In this document: piece after piece, positions 31,515 through 39,482 of the stretch | Numbering within the stretch: the first letter of the stretch is position 1 | How the letters are laid out: every line of letters begins with the position of its first letter | From: Photobacterium jeanii | GTDB taxonomy: Bacteria > Pseudomonadota > Gammaproteobacteria > Enterobacterales > Vibrionaceae | Direction: 5' to 3' | Assembly (NCBI RefSeq): GCF_001650345.1 | Contig: NZ_LVHF01000012.1 | Span: forward strand, 1,054,001-1,118,000 | DNA length: 64,000 nt | Notes under the pieces: model-generated | The model's database searches: none | What the model was told of the DNA's origin: nothing | Seen by the model: only the letters and a program-made list of their open reading frames with translations | Position numbers and translations under genes: made by a program

Positions 31515-33245
31515 GTGAACATTCAAGCACTAATTAATGACAAGGTTTCTCAAGCTCTTGAAGCTGCTGGCGCACCAGCTGGAAGCCCAGCAGCCGTTCG
31601 CCAATCTGCTAAACCACAGTTTGGTGACTACCAAGCAAACGGCGTAATGGGCGTTGCTAAAAAACTTGGCACTAACCCTCGCGAGTTCGCACAAAAAGTG
31701 ATTGATGTTCTAGATCTAGACGGCATCGCTGAGAAAGTTGAAATTGCAGGCCCAGGTTTCATCAACATTTTCCTAAGCAAAACATGGCTTGCTGAGCGCG
31801 CTGAAGCTGCACTAAAAGACGATCGTCTAGGTGTTGCAACTGAAGAACAACAAAACATCGTTGTTGACTACTCTGCTCCAAACGTAGCGAAAGAAATGCA
31901 CGTTGGTCACCTACGTTCAACTATCATCGGTGACGCAGTAGTACGTACCCTTGAATTCCTAGGTCACAACGTTATCCGTGCAAACCACATCGGTGACTGG
32001 GGTACTCAGTTCGGTATGCTTATCGCAAACCTTGAACGTGTACAAAACGAGTCTGGCGAAGTTTCAATGGAACTGTCAGATCTTGAAGCTTTCTACCGTG
32101 AATCTAAGAAGCTATACGACGAAGACGAAGCTTTCGCAGAGCGCGCACGTGGCTACGTAGTGAAACTACAAGGTGGCGACGAGTACTGTGCTGAAATGTG
32201 GAAGAAGTTGGTTGACGTGACAATGATCCAAAACCAACGCAACTACGACCGCCTAAACGTATCACTAACTCGTGATGACGTGATGGGTGAGTCAATGTAC
32301 AACCACATGCTACCTGGCATCGTTGCTGATCTAGAAGAAAAAGGTCTAGCTGTAGAAAGCGATGGCGCGAAAGTTGTTTTCCTAGACGAATACAAAAACA
32401 AAGACGGCGAAGCGATGGGTGTTATCATCCAAAAACGTGACGGCGGCTTCCTATACACCACAACGGATATCGCATGTGCGAAATACCGTTTTGAAGAGCT
32501 AAACGCGAACCGCGTGCTTTACTTCATCGACTCACGTCAGCACCAGCACCTAATGCAAGCTTGGTCTATCGTACGTAAAGCGGGCTACGTGCCAGAAGAA
32601 GTAACACTTGAGCACCATGCATTCGGTATGATGCTAGGTAAAGATGGTCGTCCATTCAAGACTCGTGCTGGTGGTACTGTTCGTCTTGCTGATCTTCTTG
32701 ATGAAGCTGAACTACGTGCAGCGAAACTGATCGAAGAAAAGAACCCAGAGCTAGACGCTGAAGAGAAAGCAAACATTGCGAAAACTGTTGCAATGGCGGC
32801 GGTTAAGTACGCAGACCTTTCTAAGCACCGTACTACCGACTACATCTTCGACTGGGACAACATGCTTGCGTTCGAAGGTAACACGGCACCATACATGCAG
32901 TACGCGTACACTCGTGTATCTTCAATCTTCAAACGTGCGAACATCGAAGCATCTGAACTGACTCACCCTGTTGTGATCACTGATGAGAAAGAGCAAGCGC
33001 TACTATCAACACTTCTTCAATTCGAAGAAGCTGTAATGAACGTAGCTCGCGAAGGTCAGCCACATCTAATGTGTACTTACCTATTCGAACTTGCTGGTAA
33101 ATTCTCTAGCTTCTACGAAGCATGCCCAATCCTAAATGCTGACGAAGAAGTGAAACAAAGCCGTTTGAAACTAGCGTTGCTAACTGCGAAAACTATCAAG
33201 CAAGGTCTTGCGCTTCTAGGTATCGAAACACTAGACCGTATGTAA
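31515..33245 (+). CDS. argS: Arginyl-tRNA synthetase
   Basis: Class I synthetase charging tRNA-Arg, 576 aa. The N-terminal Add1 domain (about residues 1-110) is followed by the signature [21 protein letters not shown] with the HVGH form of HIGH (about residue 130), the catalytic core, and the C-terminal DALR anticodon-binding domain (about 460-576). The KMSKS region is degenerate ([18 protein letters not shown]), as usual for ArgRS. GTG at 31515 behind AAGGA is the start; a TTG at 31500 in the same frame lacks a site. Confidence 0.97.
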   Translation: MNIQALINDKVSQALEAAGAPAGSPAAVRQSAKPQFGDYQANGVMGVAKKLGTNPREFAQKVIDVLDLDGIAEKVEIAGPGFINIFLSKTWLAERAEAALKDDRLGVATEEQQNIVVDYSAPNVAKEMHVGHLRSTIIGDAVVRTLEFLGHNVIRANHIGDWGTQFGMLIANLERVQNESGEVSMELSDLEAFYRESKKLYDEDEAFAERARGYVVKLQGGDEYCAEMWKKLVDVTMIQNQRNYDRLNVSLTRDDVMGESMYNHMLPGIVADLEEKGLAVESDGAKVVFLDEYKNKDGEAMGVIIQKRDGGFLYTTTDIACAKYRFEELNANRVLYFIDSRQHQHLMQAWSIVRKAGYVPEEVTLEHHAFGMMLGKDGRPFKTRAGGTVRLADLLDEAELRAAKLIEEKNPELDAEEKANIAKTVAMAAVKYADLSKHRTTDYIFDWDNMLAFEGNTAPYMQYAYTRVSSIFKRANIEASELTHPVVITDEKEQALLSTLLQFEEAVMNVAREGQPHLMCTYLFELAGKFSSFYEACPILNADEEVKQSRLKLALLTAKTIKQGLALLGIETLDRM

Positions 33246-33283
33246 TATACGTAAAAAGGTACTATGTTGTACTAAAATTCAGA

Positions 33284-33317
33284 AGCCTTCTAAGGTATCC
33301 TTAGAGGGCTTTTTTTA
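33284..33317 (+). terminator. argS terminator
   Basis: 12-nt arms (33284-33295 with 33299-33310), near-perfect pairing, 3-nt loop, T-run to 33317. Confidence 0.85.
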
Positions 33318-33580
33318 TGCCTAGCGTTCATATAACAACTGAACAAACCCACCTTAAATCACAACGAATCATAGTGACCAATGTTATTTTTTGTGAGGTT
33401 AAGCCATAAAAATTGATTAAGAGCAGGGTTGTGCTCAATGTTTTTTATTGATTACTCATAGCCTGATACAATTGCGGCCTACATATAGAACAACATACAA
33501 CTCACTTAAATTTGCGACCAAATCAACAATCCGTATGATGGTCACGAATTGTTTTGCTGCTGATTTACGGAACACAGGCT
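33318..33580. other. Region upstream of the GGDEF gene
   Basis: About 260 bp without a gene, presumably holding the GGDEF gene promoter. I searched it for a cyclic-di-GMP (GEMM) riboswitch because of the neighbour and did not find the conserved blocks. Confidence 0.35.
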
Positions 33581-34600
33581 ATGAACAACGATAACTTTGT
33601 GAAGTCTACTGAAACACTGAAAGAAACAGTGCCACTCATGATCAAACACAAAGTCCCGACCACGCCGGCTAACTATGCGCTGTGGTATACCTATGTCACC
33701 CAACAGTCACCACGACTTAATCAAGCCATTGATGGTGAAATTGCCGAACAAGGTCAATGCAGCCCGACCGCATGTGACAAACTGTACCAGCAGCATATCG
33801 CCAGTAAAACAGTGAAAGATATGGCACAACTCAAGCAAAGCCTCACCGCAATGATGCAAGAGCTATCCCATTCGATGACCGACACCCTCAGCGAAACGGA
33901 ATCTTTCCAGCATAATCTAAACAAAGGTTTTAACCAGCTTGAGTTAGCCGAAAAAGAAGGCTTGTCGCTTGAAGAAACCATGGGCTTGGTCCGCAACTTA
34001 GTGAAAGAGTCTCGTAATATCCAGCTATCAGCGGGAGCATTCAGAACACAACTCAATAGTGCCCAGCAAGAAATTGCCGCGTTGCGCGCCGCTTTACATG
34101 AAAGCCAGAAAGAAGCCAATGAAGATGCGCTAACCGGTATTCTCAACCGCCGCGCCTTTGACCGTGATATGGAAAGCTTCCAGCTTAAAAAGCAGCCTTA
34201 TTCGTTGATCATGCTAGATATCGATCGCTTCAAACGCTTTAACGATGATTTTGGCCACCAAATGGGTGATCAAGTGATCAAAGCCGTGGCACGTCGTTTA
34301 AAAGAAAGCTGCCGCGAGCAAATGCAAGCCTACCGTTTTGGCGGAGAAGAGTTTGCATTAGTACTACCAAATAGATCACTGGCTTCGGCTCGTCAACATG
34401 CTGAAACCTTGCGCCGAAATATTGAGAAAATTGCGGTCATGGATCGTAAAAAAGGAGAGCGCGTTAATTCGATCACGGCTTCATTTGGTTTAGCGGAGCA
34501 GCAGCCGCAAGAGCCCGTCATTGATGTGATTCGTCGTGCAGATGAATTCTTAAACCAAGCCAAAAAACTAGGTCGTAACCGCGTATTACCTGTTAACTAA
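33581..34600 (+). CDS. GGDEF domain protein, putative diguanylate cyclase
   Basis: Cytoplasmic 339-aa protein. About 160 N-terminal residues of helical, coiled-coil-prone sequence (beginning MNNDNFVKSTETLKETVPLM, with TPANYALWYTY) precede a GGDEF domain at about 170-335. The active-site motif is intact as GGEEF (residues 254-258), with the DIDRFKRFND and LTGILNRRAFD blocks, so synthesis of c-di-GMP from GTP is expected. The inhibitory RxxD site five residues upstream reads REQM, so feedback inhibition is probably absent. ATG 33581 behind ACACAGG is preferred to an earlier in-frame start at 33554. Confidence 0.9.
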   Translation: MNNDNFVKSTETLKETVPLMIKHKVPTTPANYALWYTYVTQQSPRLNQAIDGEIAEQGQCSPTACDKLYQQHIASKTVKDMAQLKQSLTAMMQELSHSMTDTLSETESFQHNLNKGFNQLELAEKEGLSLEETMGLVRNLVKESRNIQLSAGAFRTQLNSAQQEIAALRAALHESQKEANEDALTGILNRRAFDRDMESFQLKKQPYSLIMLDIDRFKRFNDDFGHQMGDQVIKAVARRLKESCREQMQAYRFGGEEFALVLPNRSLASARQHAETLRRNIEKIAVMDRKKGERVNSITASFGLAEQQPQEPVIDVIRRADEFLNQAKKLGRNRVLPVN

Positions 34601-34654
34601 CATCGGTTCCAACAGTACCTGCCTTTAACAAGAGTAACCTTGTGTCAGAATCAT

Positions 34655-34682
34655 AAAAGGTCAGCAATTGCTGACCTTTTTG
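34655..34682. terminator. Bidirectional terminator between GGDEF and DUF924 genes
   Basis: Perfect palindrome: arms of 11 nt with an AATT centre (34655-34665 with 34670-34680), flanked by A- and T-runs. Its GGTCAGC/GCTGACC core recurs in the terminator at 46675-46708. Confidence 0.8.
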
Positions 34683-34702
34683 CTATTTAGGTTAAGTTAC
34701 TA

Positions 34703-35308
34703 CTATTGCCCGAAGCGCTGCCCGCCTTCATTTAACCAGCTCAGTTCTTCTGTGGTCGATAATCGGCCGTGGGCGGCATTGCGATGCGGGAAACGACCAA
34801 ACTGTTTCACCACCTCAAAGTGCTTCAACGCATAATCATAAAAACCATCAAACATCGCACGGTGAGGATCTGCGACTTGCTGTCTTAACTGTTCAAAGCG
34901 AAATACACACTCTTCCTGATCATCTAGCATTTCAGAGTGCTCTAATGGCAGATAAAAGAATACCCGCTCAATCGGGGTGAGGAATTGGTCTTGATTGCTT
35001 GCCAACCCTCGCTTACAAATCGCTAATGCCAGTGCATCATTACGAAACGCGGCACTCAAACCTCGGTAGATATTACGGCTAAACTGATCGAGTAAGATAA
35101 TCAGTGCCAGCGCGCCTTTTGGCTCTTTGGCCCAGTGCGCTAATTCCCCCCGCCCGGCTCGACTCACCAATGGCAAAAAGGTGTCTGTGATGTACTGATC
35201 GACCTCAGCGCCGCCTTGGAACCACAACGCATTTTGGTTATTACGCGTTACATCACCCTCTAGCTCGCCAAACCAATAATCCAATACGGCTTGATATTCA
35301 GCTACCAT
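34703..35308 (-). CDS. DUF924 family protein
   Basis: 201-aa soluble helical protein with the DUF924 blocks VLDYWFGEL, ALIILLDQFSRNIYRG and FFYLPLEHSE, and PHRNAAHGR near the C-terminus; TPR-like fold, function unknown. The start ATG at 35308 has a strong Shine-Dalgarno (AGAAGGG); the frame extends to 35413 but the added residues do not look like the family. Convergent with the GGDEF gene and divergent from the HIT gene. Confidence 0.88.
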   Translation of the reverse strand: MVAEYQAVLDYWFGELEGDVTRNNQNALWFQGGAEVDQYITDTFLPLVSRAGRGELAHWAKEPKGALALIILLDQFSRNIYRGLSAAFRNDALALAICKRGLASNQDQFLTPIERVFFYLPLEHSEMLDDQEECVFRFEQLRQQVADPHRAMFDGFYDYALKHFEVVKQFGRFPHRNAAHGRLSTTEELSWLNEGGQRFGQ

Positions 35309-35578
35309 CACCCTTCTCCATCCATCTTGCTCTGACACATCGTTGGTATAACAAAACTGATACGATATCATTGAGATACCCATTGACCATGTCAGAATAG
35401 CCCTCATAATCATGGCTTTAAGCCCTATCCCCCTTAATGGGCGTCATAACGGCTCAGTCACCACAACACGTCAATTGTTATACTTGGTTATTAATCTCAG
35501 AATAGCGCAGGGCGGATGTGAAAAAACTTTCAATCTATCAGCCTGTGAGCAGCGCTGTACTCTATAGGAATATTTACA

Positions 35579-36016
35579 ATGAGTTTCATGCTACACCCGC
35601 GTTTAGCGACAGATACCACAGTTTTAGGTGACTTACCGCTGTGCCGTGTATTGCTATCAAAAGAAGCCCTAGGTCCTTGGTTAATTTTAGTGCCGCGCAA
35701 AGAAGCTTTACGTGAAATTCACCATCTGCCAATGGAAGAACAATATCAGCTGATGCGCGAATCAAGCGCGGTTGCTGCACTATTAGAGACAGATTACCAA
35801 GCCGATAAAATTAATGTGGGCGCGCTTGGCAACCTTGTCCCTCAACTTCACGTACATCATATTGCGCGCTTTGAGAACGATGTTGCATGGCCGGGACCAA
35901 TCTGGGGTAATACCGATGGCACTCAACGCAGCGATGAGTTACAACGCGCACTAGCAGAAGAGCTAGTCGCAGAGCTTGCAAACATTGAGGGTTTCCAAGC
36001 AGCTGACGAGTTCTGA
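35579..36016 (+). CDS. HIT family hydrolase-like protein
   Basis: 145-aa protein of the histidine-triad superfamily (nucleotide phosphoryl hydrolases/transferases). The triad-like stretch is QLHVHHIARF (about residues 89-98), where HVHH replaces the canonical HxHxH; substrate unknown. The C-terminal extension with WPGPIWG is typical of the proteobacterial HIT branch adjacent to argS/feo in vibrios. AGGAATATTTACA precedes the ATG. Own terminator follows. Confidence 0.88.
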   Translation: MSFMLHPRLATDTTVLGDLPLCRVLLSKEALGPWLILVPRKEALREIHHLPMEEQYQLMRESSAVAALLETDYQADKINVGALGNLVPQLHVHHIARFENDVAWPGPIWGNTDGTQRSDELQRALAEELVAELANIEGFQAADEF

Positions 36017-36046
36017 TCCCCGCTAAAAGCAAATACCAAATTGCAA

Positions 36047-36075
36047 AAAGGCAACCCGAAGGTTGCCTTTGTTTT
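36047..36075. terminator. Terminator between HIT gene and feoC
   Basis: Perfect 10-bp stem (36047-36056 with 36061-36070) with a CGAA tetraloop and T-rich tail; A-run on the left, so it can serve the convergent feo operon too. Confidence 0.85.
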
Positions 36076-36091
36076 ATCTAACACTTGCGAT

Positions 36092-36334
36092 TTAGCGCAT
36101 CACAGTGATTGCAAGCTCGTTGCTTTGCAGCTGACGATACCATACCTCTTGAGCCGACTGACAACAGCTATCGCTGTCGCACCCTACCAGCTCTTTGCCA
36201 ATCTTGCCCTTTTGGACCCAGACTGCCAGCATGGCATCAACACCGTCTTCACTCATACCAAAGTGGTTAGCTAAATCACGACGGCGTGTACGACCGTGCT
36301 GTTCGATATAGTTTTTCAGCTGCTGCAAAATCAT
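36092..36334 (-). CDS. feoC: FeoC-family protein of the ferrous iron uptake operon
   Basis: 80-aa winged-helix protein (MILQQLKNYIEQHGRTRRRDLANHFGMSEDGVDAMLAVW) with three clustered cysteines in GCDSDSCCQ at about residues 51-58. Vibrio FeoC is reported to bind FeoB; in enterics FeoC may be an Fe-S regulator or protect FeoB from FtsH. Its start overlaps the feoB stop by 4 nt, so it is translationally coupled as the third gene of feoABC. Confidence 0.92.
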   Translation of the reverse strand: MILQQLKNYIEQHGRTRRRDLANHFGMSEDGVDAMLAVWVQKGKIGKELVGCDSDSCCQSAQEVWYRQLQSNELAITVMR

Positions 36335-38610
36335 AATGCTAAGATCTCTGCTTGTTGCTGTTTCTTACCTTGACGCTTAAACATCGCAATCAAGAACGCA
36401 TTAATACCAACGAAGAAGCCAATCCACAGCATACTGGTGGTTGGGTGATCGCTAAAGTGCGCAATTTGGTAGTAAAGCGATGCAAAGGTGTAAGCCAGTA
36501 GCATAGTCCAACCCGCGATGAACCATGAGAACTTAGAACCGAACTCACGAACATACGCACCCATTGCTGCCGCACACGGTGTGTATAGCAGAATGAAGAT
36601 CAAGTACGCCATTGCCGCCGCTGAACTTACAAAGTGCGCTTGAATGTTACCAAAGATAGAAGCATCAACTTCTTGCTCTTCTGCTGCACTTTCAAGATCG
36701 TTTAGCTCACCAACAGTAATACCCAAAGGATCGCTGTAGCTTAAGTCAGCAAGGTTAGCACCAATACTGCTTACCGCTTCTTCTAGGCTCGCCATTAGAT
36801 CATACTCAGACTCTTCTTCATCTGAAGATGGCGCGTACAAGCTGTTCAGCGTACCTACCACGGCTTCTTTCGCAAAGATACCAGTGATAATACCCACAGT
36901 TGCAGGCCAGTTATCTTCTTTAACACCGATTGGCGCAAGTACTGGTGTCACGATTTGTGCTGCTTTTGACAGTACAGAATTTTCAGTGTCTTCGTTACCA
37001 AAGCTACCGTCAGTACCTAGCGAGTTGAAGAAGCTTAGGATTGCCACAACAACCACGATAGTTTTACCGGCACCCAATACGAATTTCTTCAGTTTCTGCC
37101 ATGTTTTGATACCTACATTGCGCATTGTTGGCAATTCGTAGTCTGGCATTTCCATAATGAAGCTATCGCTTGAACCTGGGTAAAGTGTATGACGTAGGAT
37201 CAAACCCGTCATAACCGCAGCTGCAATGCCCAATAGGTACAGTGCGAATACCACGTTCTGACCATTTTCTGGGAAAAACGCAGCCGCAAATAGTGCATAT
37301 ACAGGTAGGCGAGCACCACATGACATAAACGGTGCCATCGCAGCTGCTAGTTTACGCTCACGCTCTTGCTCTAGAGTACGTGTTGCCATAATAGCCGGTA
37401 CGTTACAACCAAAGCCAAGAACCAAAGGTACGAATGCTTTACCAGGTAGGCCGACTTTCTGCATCACTTTATCAAGCACAAATGCAGCACGCGCCATGTA
37501 ACCAGAGCTTTCTAGCAACGCAAGGAACAAGTAAAGACATGCGATAACAGGGATGAAAGTCGCAACTGTTTGAATACCACCGCCGATACCGTCAGCAATA
37601 ACAGTAACTAGCCAAACGGGTAAGTGACCATCAAGTAGGTAATGACCGCCATCAACCAGCAGAGCGCCAACACCAATATCAAAGAAGTCGATAAATGCAC
37701 TACCGATGTTAATCGAGAACATGAACATCAGGTACATAACAACGAAGAAGAAAGGAACACCGAAAGCACGGTGCAGCAGTACACTATCGATCTTATCGCT
37801 TACGCTACGGCTTAATTTACCTTCTTGGCGACGTACTTGCTGACAAAGTTGGTGCAAGAATGTGTAACGTACGTCTGCAACTTGAATATCTGGGTCAACA
37901 TCAACCATTAGCTTATTACGAACGTTACAAGCTGTACCTTTATCGTTCTCAGATAGTTGATTGATGATGAGTGTGTCATTTTCAAGCACACGAATTGCTT
38001 GCGAACGTGCATTTAGCTCAGTGCTGCTAAATAGAGGTTCAATTTCAGCGATTGCAGCTTCAAATGCTTCGCCATAGTTCAATGATAGATTTTGAACGGC
38101 AATGCCTTGCGCTAGCATTTTATGAAGCTTGGTTTTGAACTCAGCGACTTGTTTTTGACTGTTAGCAGACAGAGTGAATACTGGGCAGCCTAGTGCTTTC
38201 TCTAGTGCTTTTACGTCCAGTACCTGACGTTGACGCGCCAGTACATCCATTTTGTTCAGTACCACTACCATTGGACGACCTAACTCGCGCAATTGCAGTG
38301 TCATGTATAGGCTGCGTTCAAGGCACGATGCATCAACCACGTTGATGATCACATCTGCAGGTGTTGTCAGAATAGCACGTGAAGCAATCGCTTCATCTAA
38401 GCTGTTAGCATCATTAGCACTATCAAGGTTGTAGATACCCGGAAGGTCTGTCAGCGCGAAGTCATCACCCGCACAACGGTACATACCTGTTTTCTTCTCA
38501 ACAGTTACACCCGCCCAGTTACCAACCTGTTGTTTAGCACCAGTTAGGCCGTTAAAAAGTGTGGTTTTACCGCTATTAGGATTCCCTACGGTCAGAATAT
38601 TGTATTGCAT
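36331..38610 (-). CDS. feoB: Ferrous iron transport protein B
   Basis: Inner-membrane Fe(II) transporter of 759 aa. The N-terminal GTPase domain has the G1 loop GNPNSGKTT (residues 8-16), G3 DLPG and G4 NKMD, followed by a helical GDI domain. The membrane part (about residues 280-740) contains two Gate motifs, including GFGCNVPAI (first) and the C-terminal TPCAAAMGA block. Cytoplasmic loop around 520-640. Overlaps feoA by 1 nt and feoC by 4 nt. Confidence 0.98.
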   Translation of the reverse strand: MQYNILTVGNPNSGKTTLFNGLTGAKQQVGNWAGVTVEKKTGMYRCAGDDFALTDLPGIYNLDSANDANSLDEAIASRAILTTPADVIINVVDASCLERSLYMTLQLRELGRPMVVVLNKMDVLARQRQVLDVKALEKALGCPVFTLSANSQKQVAEFKTKLHKMLAQGIAVQNLSLNYGEAFEAAIAEIEPLFSSTELNARSQAIRVLENDTLIINQLSENDKGTACNVRNKLMVDVDPDIQVADVRYTFLHQLCQQVRRQEGKLSRSVSDKIDSVLLHRAFGVPFFFVVMYLMFMFSINIGSAFIDFFDIGVGALLVDGGHYLLDGHLPVWLVTVIADGIGGGIQTVATFIPVIACLYLFLALLESSGYMARAAFVLDKVMQKVGLPGKAFVPLVLGFGCNVPAIMATRTLEQERERKLAAAMAPFMSCGARLPVYALFAAAFFPENGQNVVFALYLLGIAAAVMTGLILRHTLYPGSSDSFIMEMPDYELPTMRNVGIKTWQKLKKFVLGAGKTIVVVVAILSFFNSLGTDGSFGNEDTENSVLSKAAQIVTPVLAPIGVKEDNWPATVGIITGIFAKEAVVGTLNSLYAPSSDEEESEYDLMASLEEAVSSIGANLADLSYSDPLGITVGELNDLESAAEEQEVDASIFGNIQAHFVSSAAAMAYLIFILLYTPCAAAMGAYVREFGSKFSWFIAGWTMLLAYTFASLYYQIAHFSDHPTTSMLWIGFFVGINAFLIAMFKRQGKKQQQAEILAL

Positions 38611-38837
38611 TAGCGCACCTCGACTTCAATATTAGCTGCAATTTGCTTACGCAATGCCACATCCACACCGCGCACACGCACTTGAAGAGGGTCGCCCATA
38701 GGCGCAATACGTACCACAGATAGCTCAGTGTTAGGCAATACACCCATCACCATCAGCTTTTTACGAGTTGCAGTCGGCAATGCCGAAAGACTCGTCACGA
38801 CTGCGCTCACACCGCAAGTCATTTCCGACAATTTCAT
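38610..38837 (-). CDS. feoA: Ferrous iron transport protein A
   Basis: 75-aa SH3-like protein needed for FeoB function (MKLSEMTCGVSAVVTSLSAL; VMGVLPNTELSVVRIAPMGDPLQVRVRG). First gene of feoABC. The leader upstream has a Fur-like word 17-31 nt and an FNR-like palindrome 70-83 nt before the ATG, consistent with expression under iron limitation and low oxygen. Confidence 0.96.
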   Translation of the reverse strand: MKLSEMTCGVSAVVTSLSALPTATRKKLMVMGVLPNTELSVVRIAPMGDPLQVRVRGVDVALRKQIAANIEVEVR

Positions 38838-38853
38838 GAATCGCTTACCTTAA

Positions 38854-38868
38854 TAATAATAATTTGCA
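38854..38868 (-). promoter_or_regulatory. Fur box candidate upstream of feoA
   Basis: The minus-strand word TGCAAATTATTATTA matches 11 of 14 arm positions of the 7-1-7 Fur consensus TGATAAT-N-ATTATCA by my count. Fur repression of feo is established in vibrios and enterics; the site is inferred. Confidence 0.6.
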
Positions 38869-38906
38869 TTTATACTGACATGTTACATATTGATACAGTT
38901 GAAGCA

Positions 38907-38920
38907 TTGACTGATGTCAA
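38907..38920. promoter_or_regulatory. FNR-like site upstream of feoA
   Basis: TTGACTGATGTCAA is a perfect inverted repeat and matches the FNR consensus TTGAT-N4-ATCAA at 8 of 10 positions. It is centred about 76 bp upstream of the feoA ATG. FNR activation of feo is known in E. coli. Confidence 0.6.
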
Positions 38921-38937
38921 TAAAACTTAATTTATTT

Positions 38938-39111
38938 ACACTCACCTCACCATTTATAGGTATTAAGCATTTTGACGTTTTTGACGTAACCTCTTACAAA
39001 TCCAGGCAACTTATTGATATATAAATAATTAAAAATATGACGGAAATATGTAAGTGATAATGGCGCAGATGTAATATCGCTATTGTGCCCTTCGCCCCTA
39101 CTATAAGTCCC
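38938..39111. other. Gene-free region between feo regulatory sites and the small-RNA candidate
   Basis: AT-rich, no supported coding frame. A -10-like TATAAG lies at 39102-39107 with a GC-rich stretch after it, but no good -35 at the right spacing. Together with the following 370 bp this forms a 645-bp gap with no protein gene. Confidence 0.4.
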
Positions 39112-39234
39112 ACAGAGCACGGGCTTTCTAGTTCTGTCTGTTAGTTATTCAGAGTAATAAGTCACCTTATTGCTCAGCAGCAAGCGAAGGTGTCATTTAC
39201 ACCCGTGGCATGGGCACTCATGCCACGTCTTTTT
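39112..39234 (+). ncRNA. Candidate small RNA with three stem-loops and its own terminator
   Basis: Three hairpins follow each other: 39152-39161 with 39166-39175 (10 nt arms, one G-U pair, loop TCAC); 39189-39193 with 39199-39203 (5 bp); and a perfect 9-bp stem 39204-39212 with 39219-39227 followed by a T-run at 39230-39234. The last is a textbook plus-strand intrinsic terminator, yet no plus-strand gene precedes it for more than 2 kb. The 5' end (about 39112) is guessed from TATAAG at 39102-39107. I do not recognise a known RNA family. Confidence 0.55.
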
Positions 39235-39482
39235 GCTTTTTATTCCACAAAACCTCATACCTTCCCATACTATTCCAGCTTTCAAGCCCTTTGCCGCTGT
39301 CTCTAATGACCTGCTCTTTCGCATACCATCAGCAAGCACATCAATGAGCTATTAATCTATGCTATTTCCCTTTGCTTCAGTAAGCGCTAGCTACACTCAC
39401 CGCAAGCGAAACAAAAAGTAAAAATACCTAAATAGGCAACGATAAGGTTAAGAAAAGATAAGTAAGACAATTTACAACAGCA
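39235..39482. other. Gene-free region before the AraC-type regulator's 3' end
   Basis: A short frame (39170-39355) crosses the hairpins and has no ribosome-binding site, so I do not call it. No clear minus-strand terminator for the regulator is visible. Nothing else recognised. Confidence 0.35.

Noticed and set aside
33318-33580. Possible c-di-GMP riboswitch before the GGDEF gene
   Set aside because: None of the conserved GEMM blocks could be found on the plus strand.
39170-39355. 61-codon open frame on the plus strand
   Set aside because: It runs through the hairpins of the small-RNA candidate, has no ribosome-binding site and its product shows no protein-like features.
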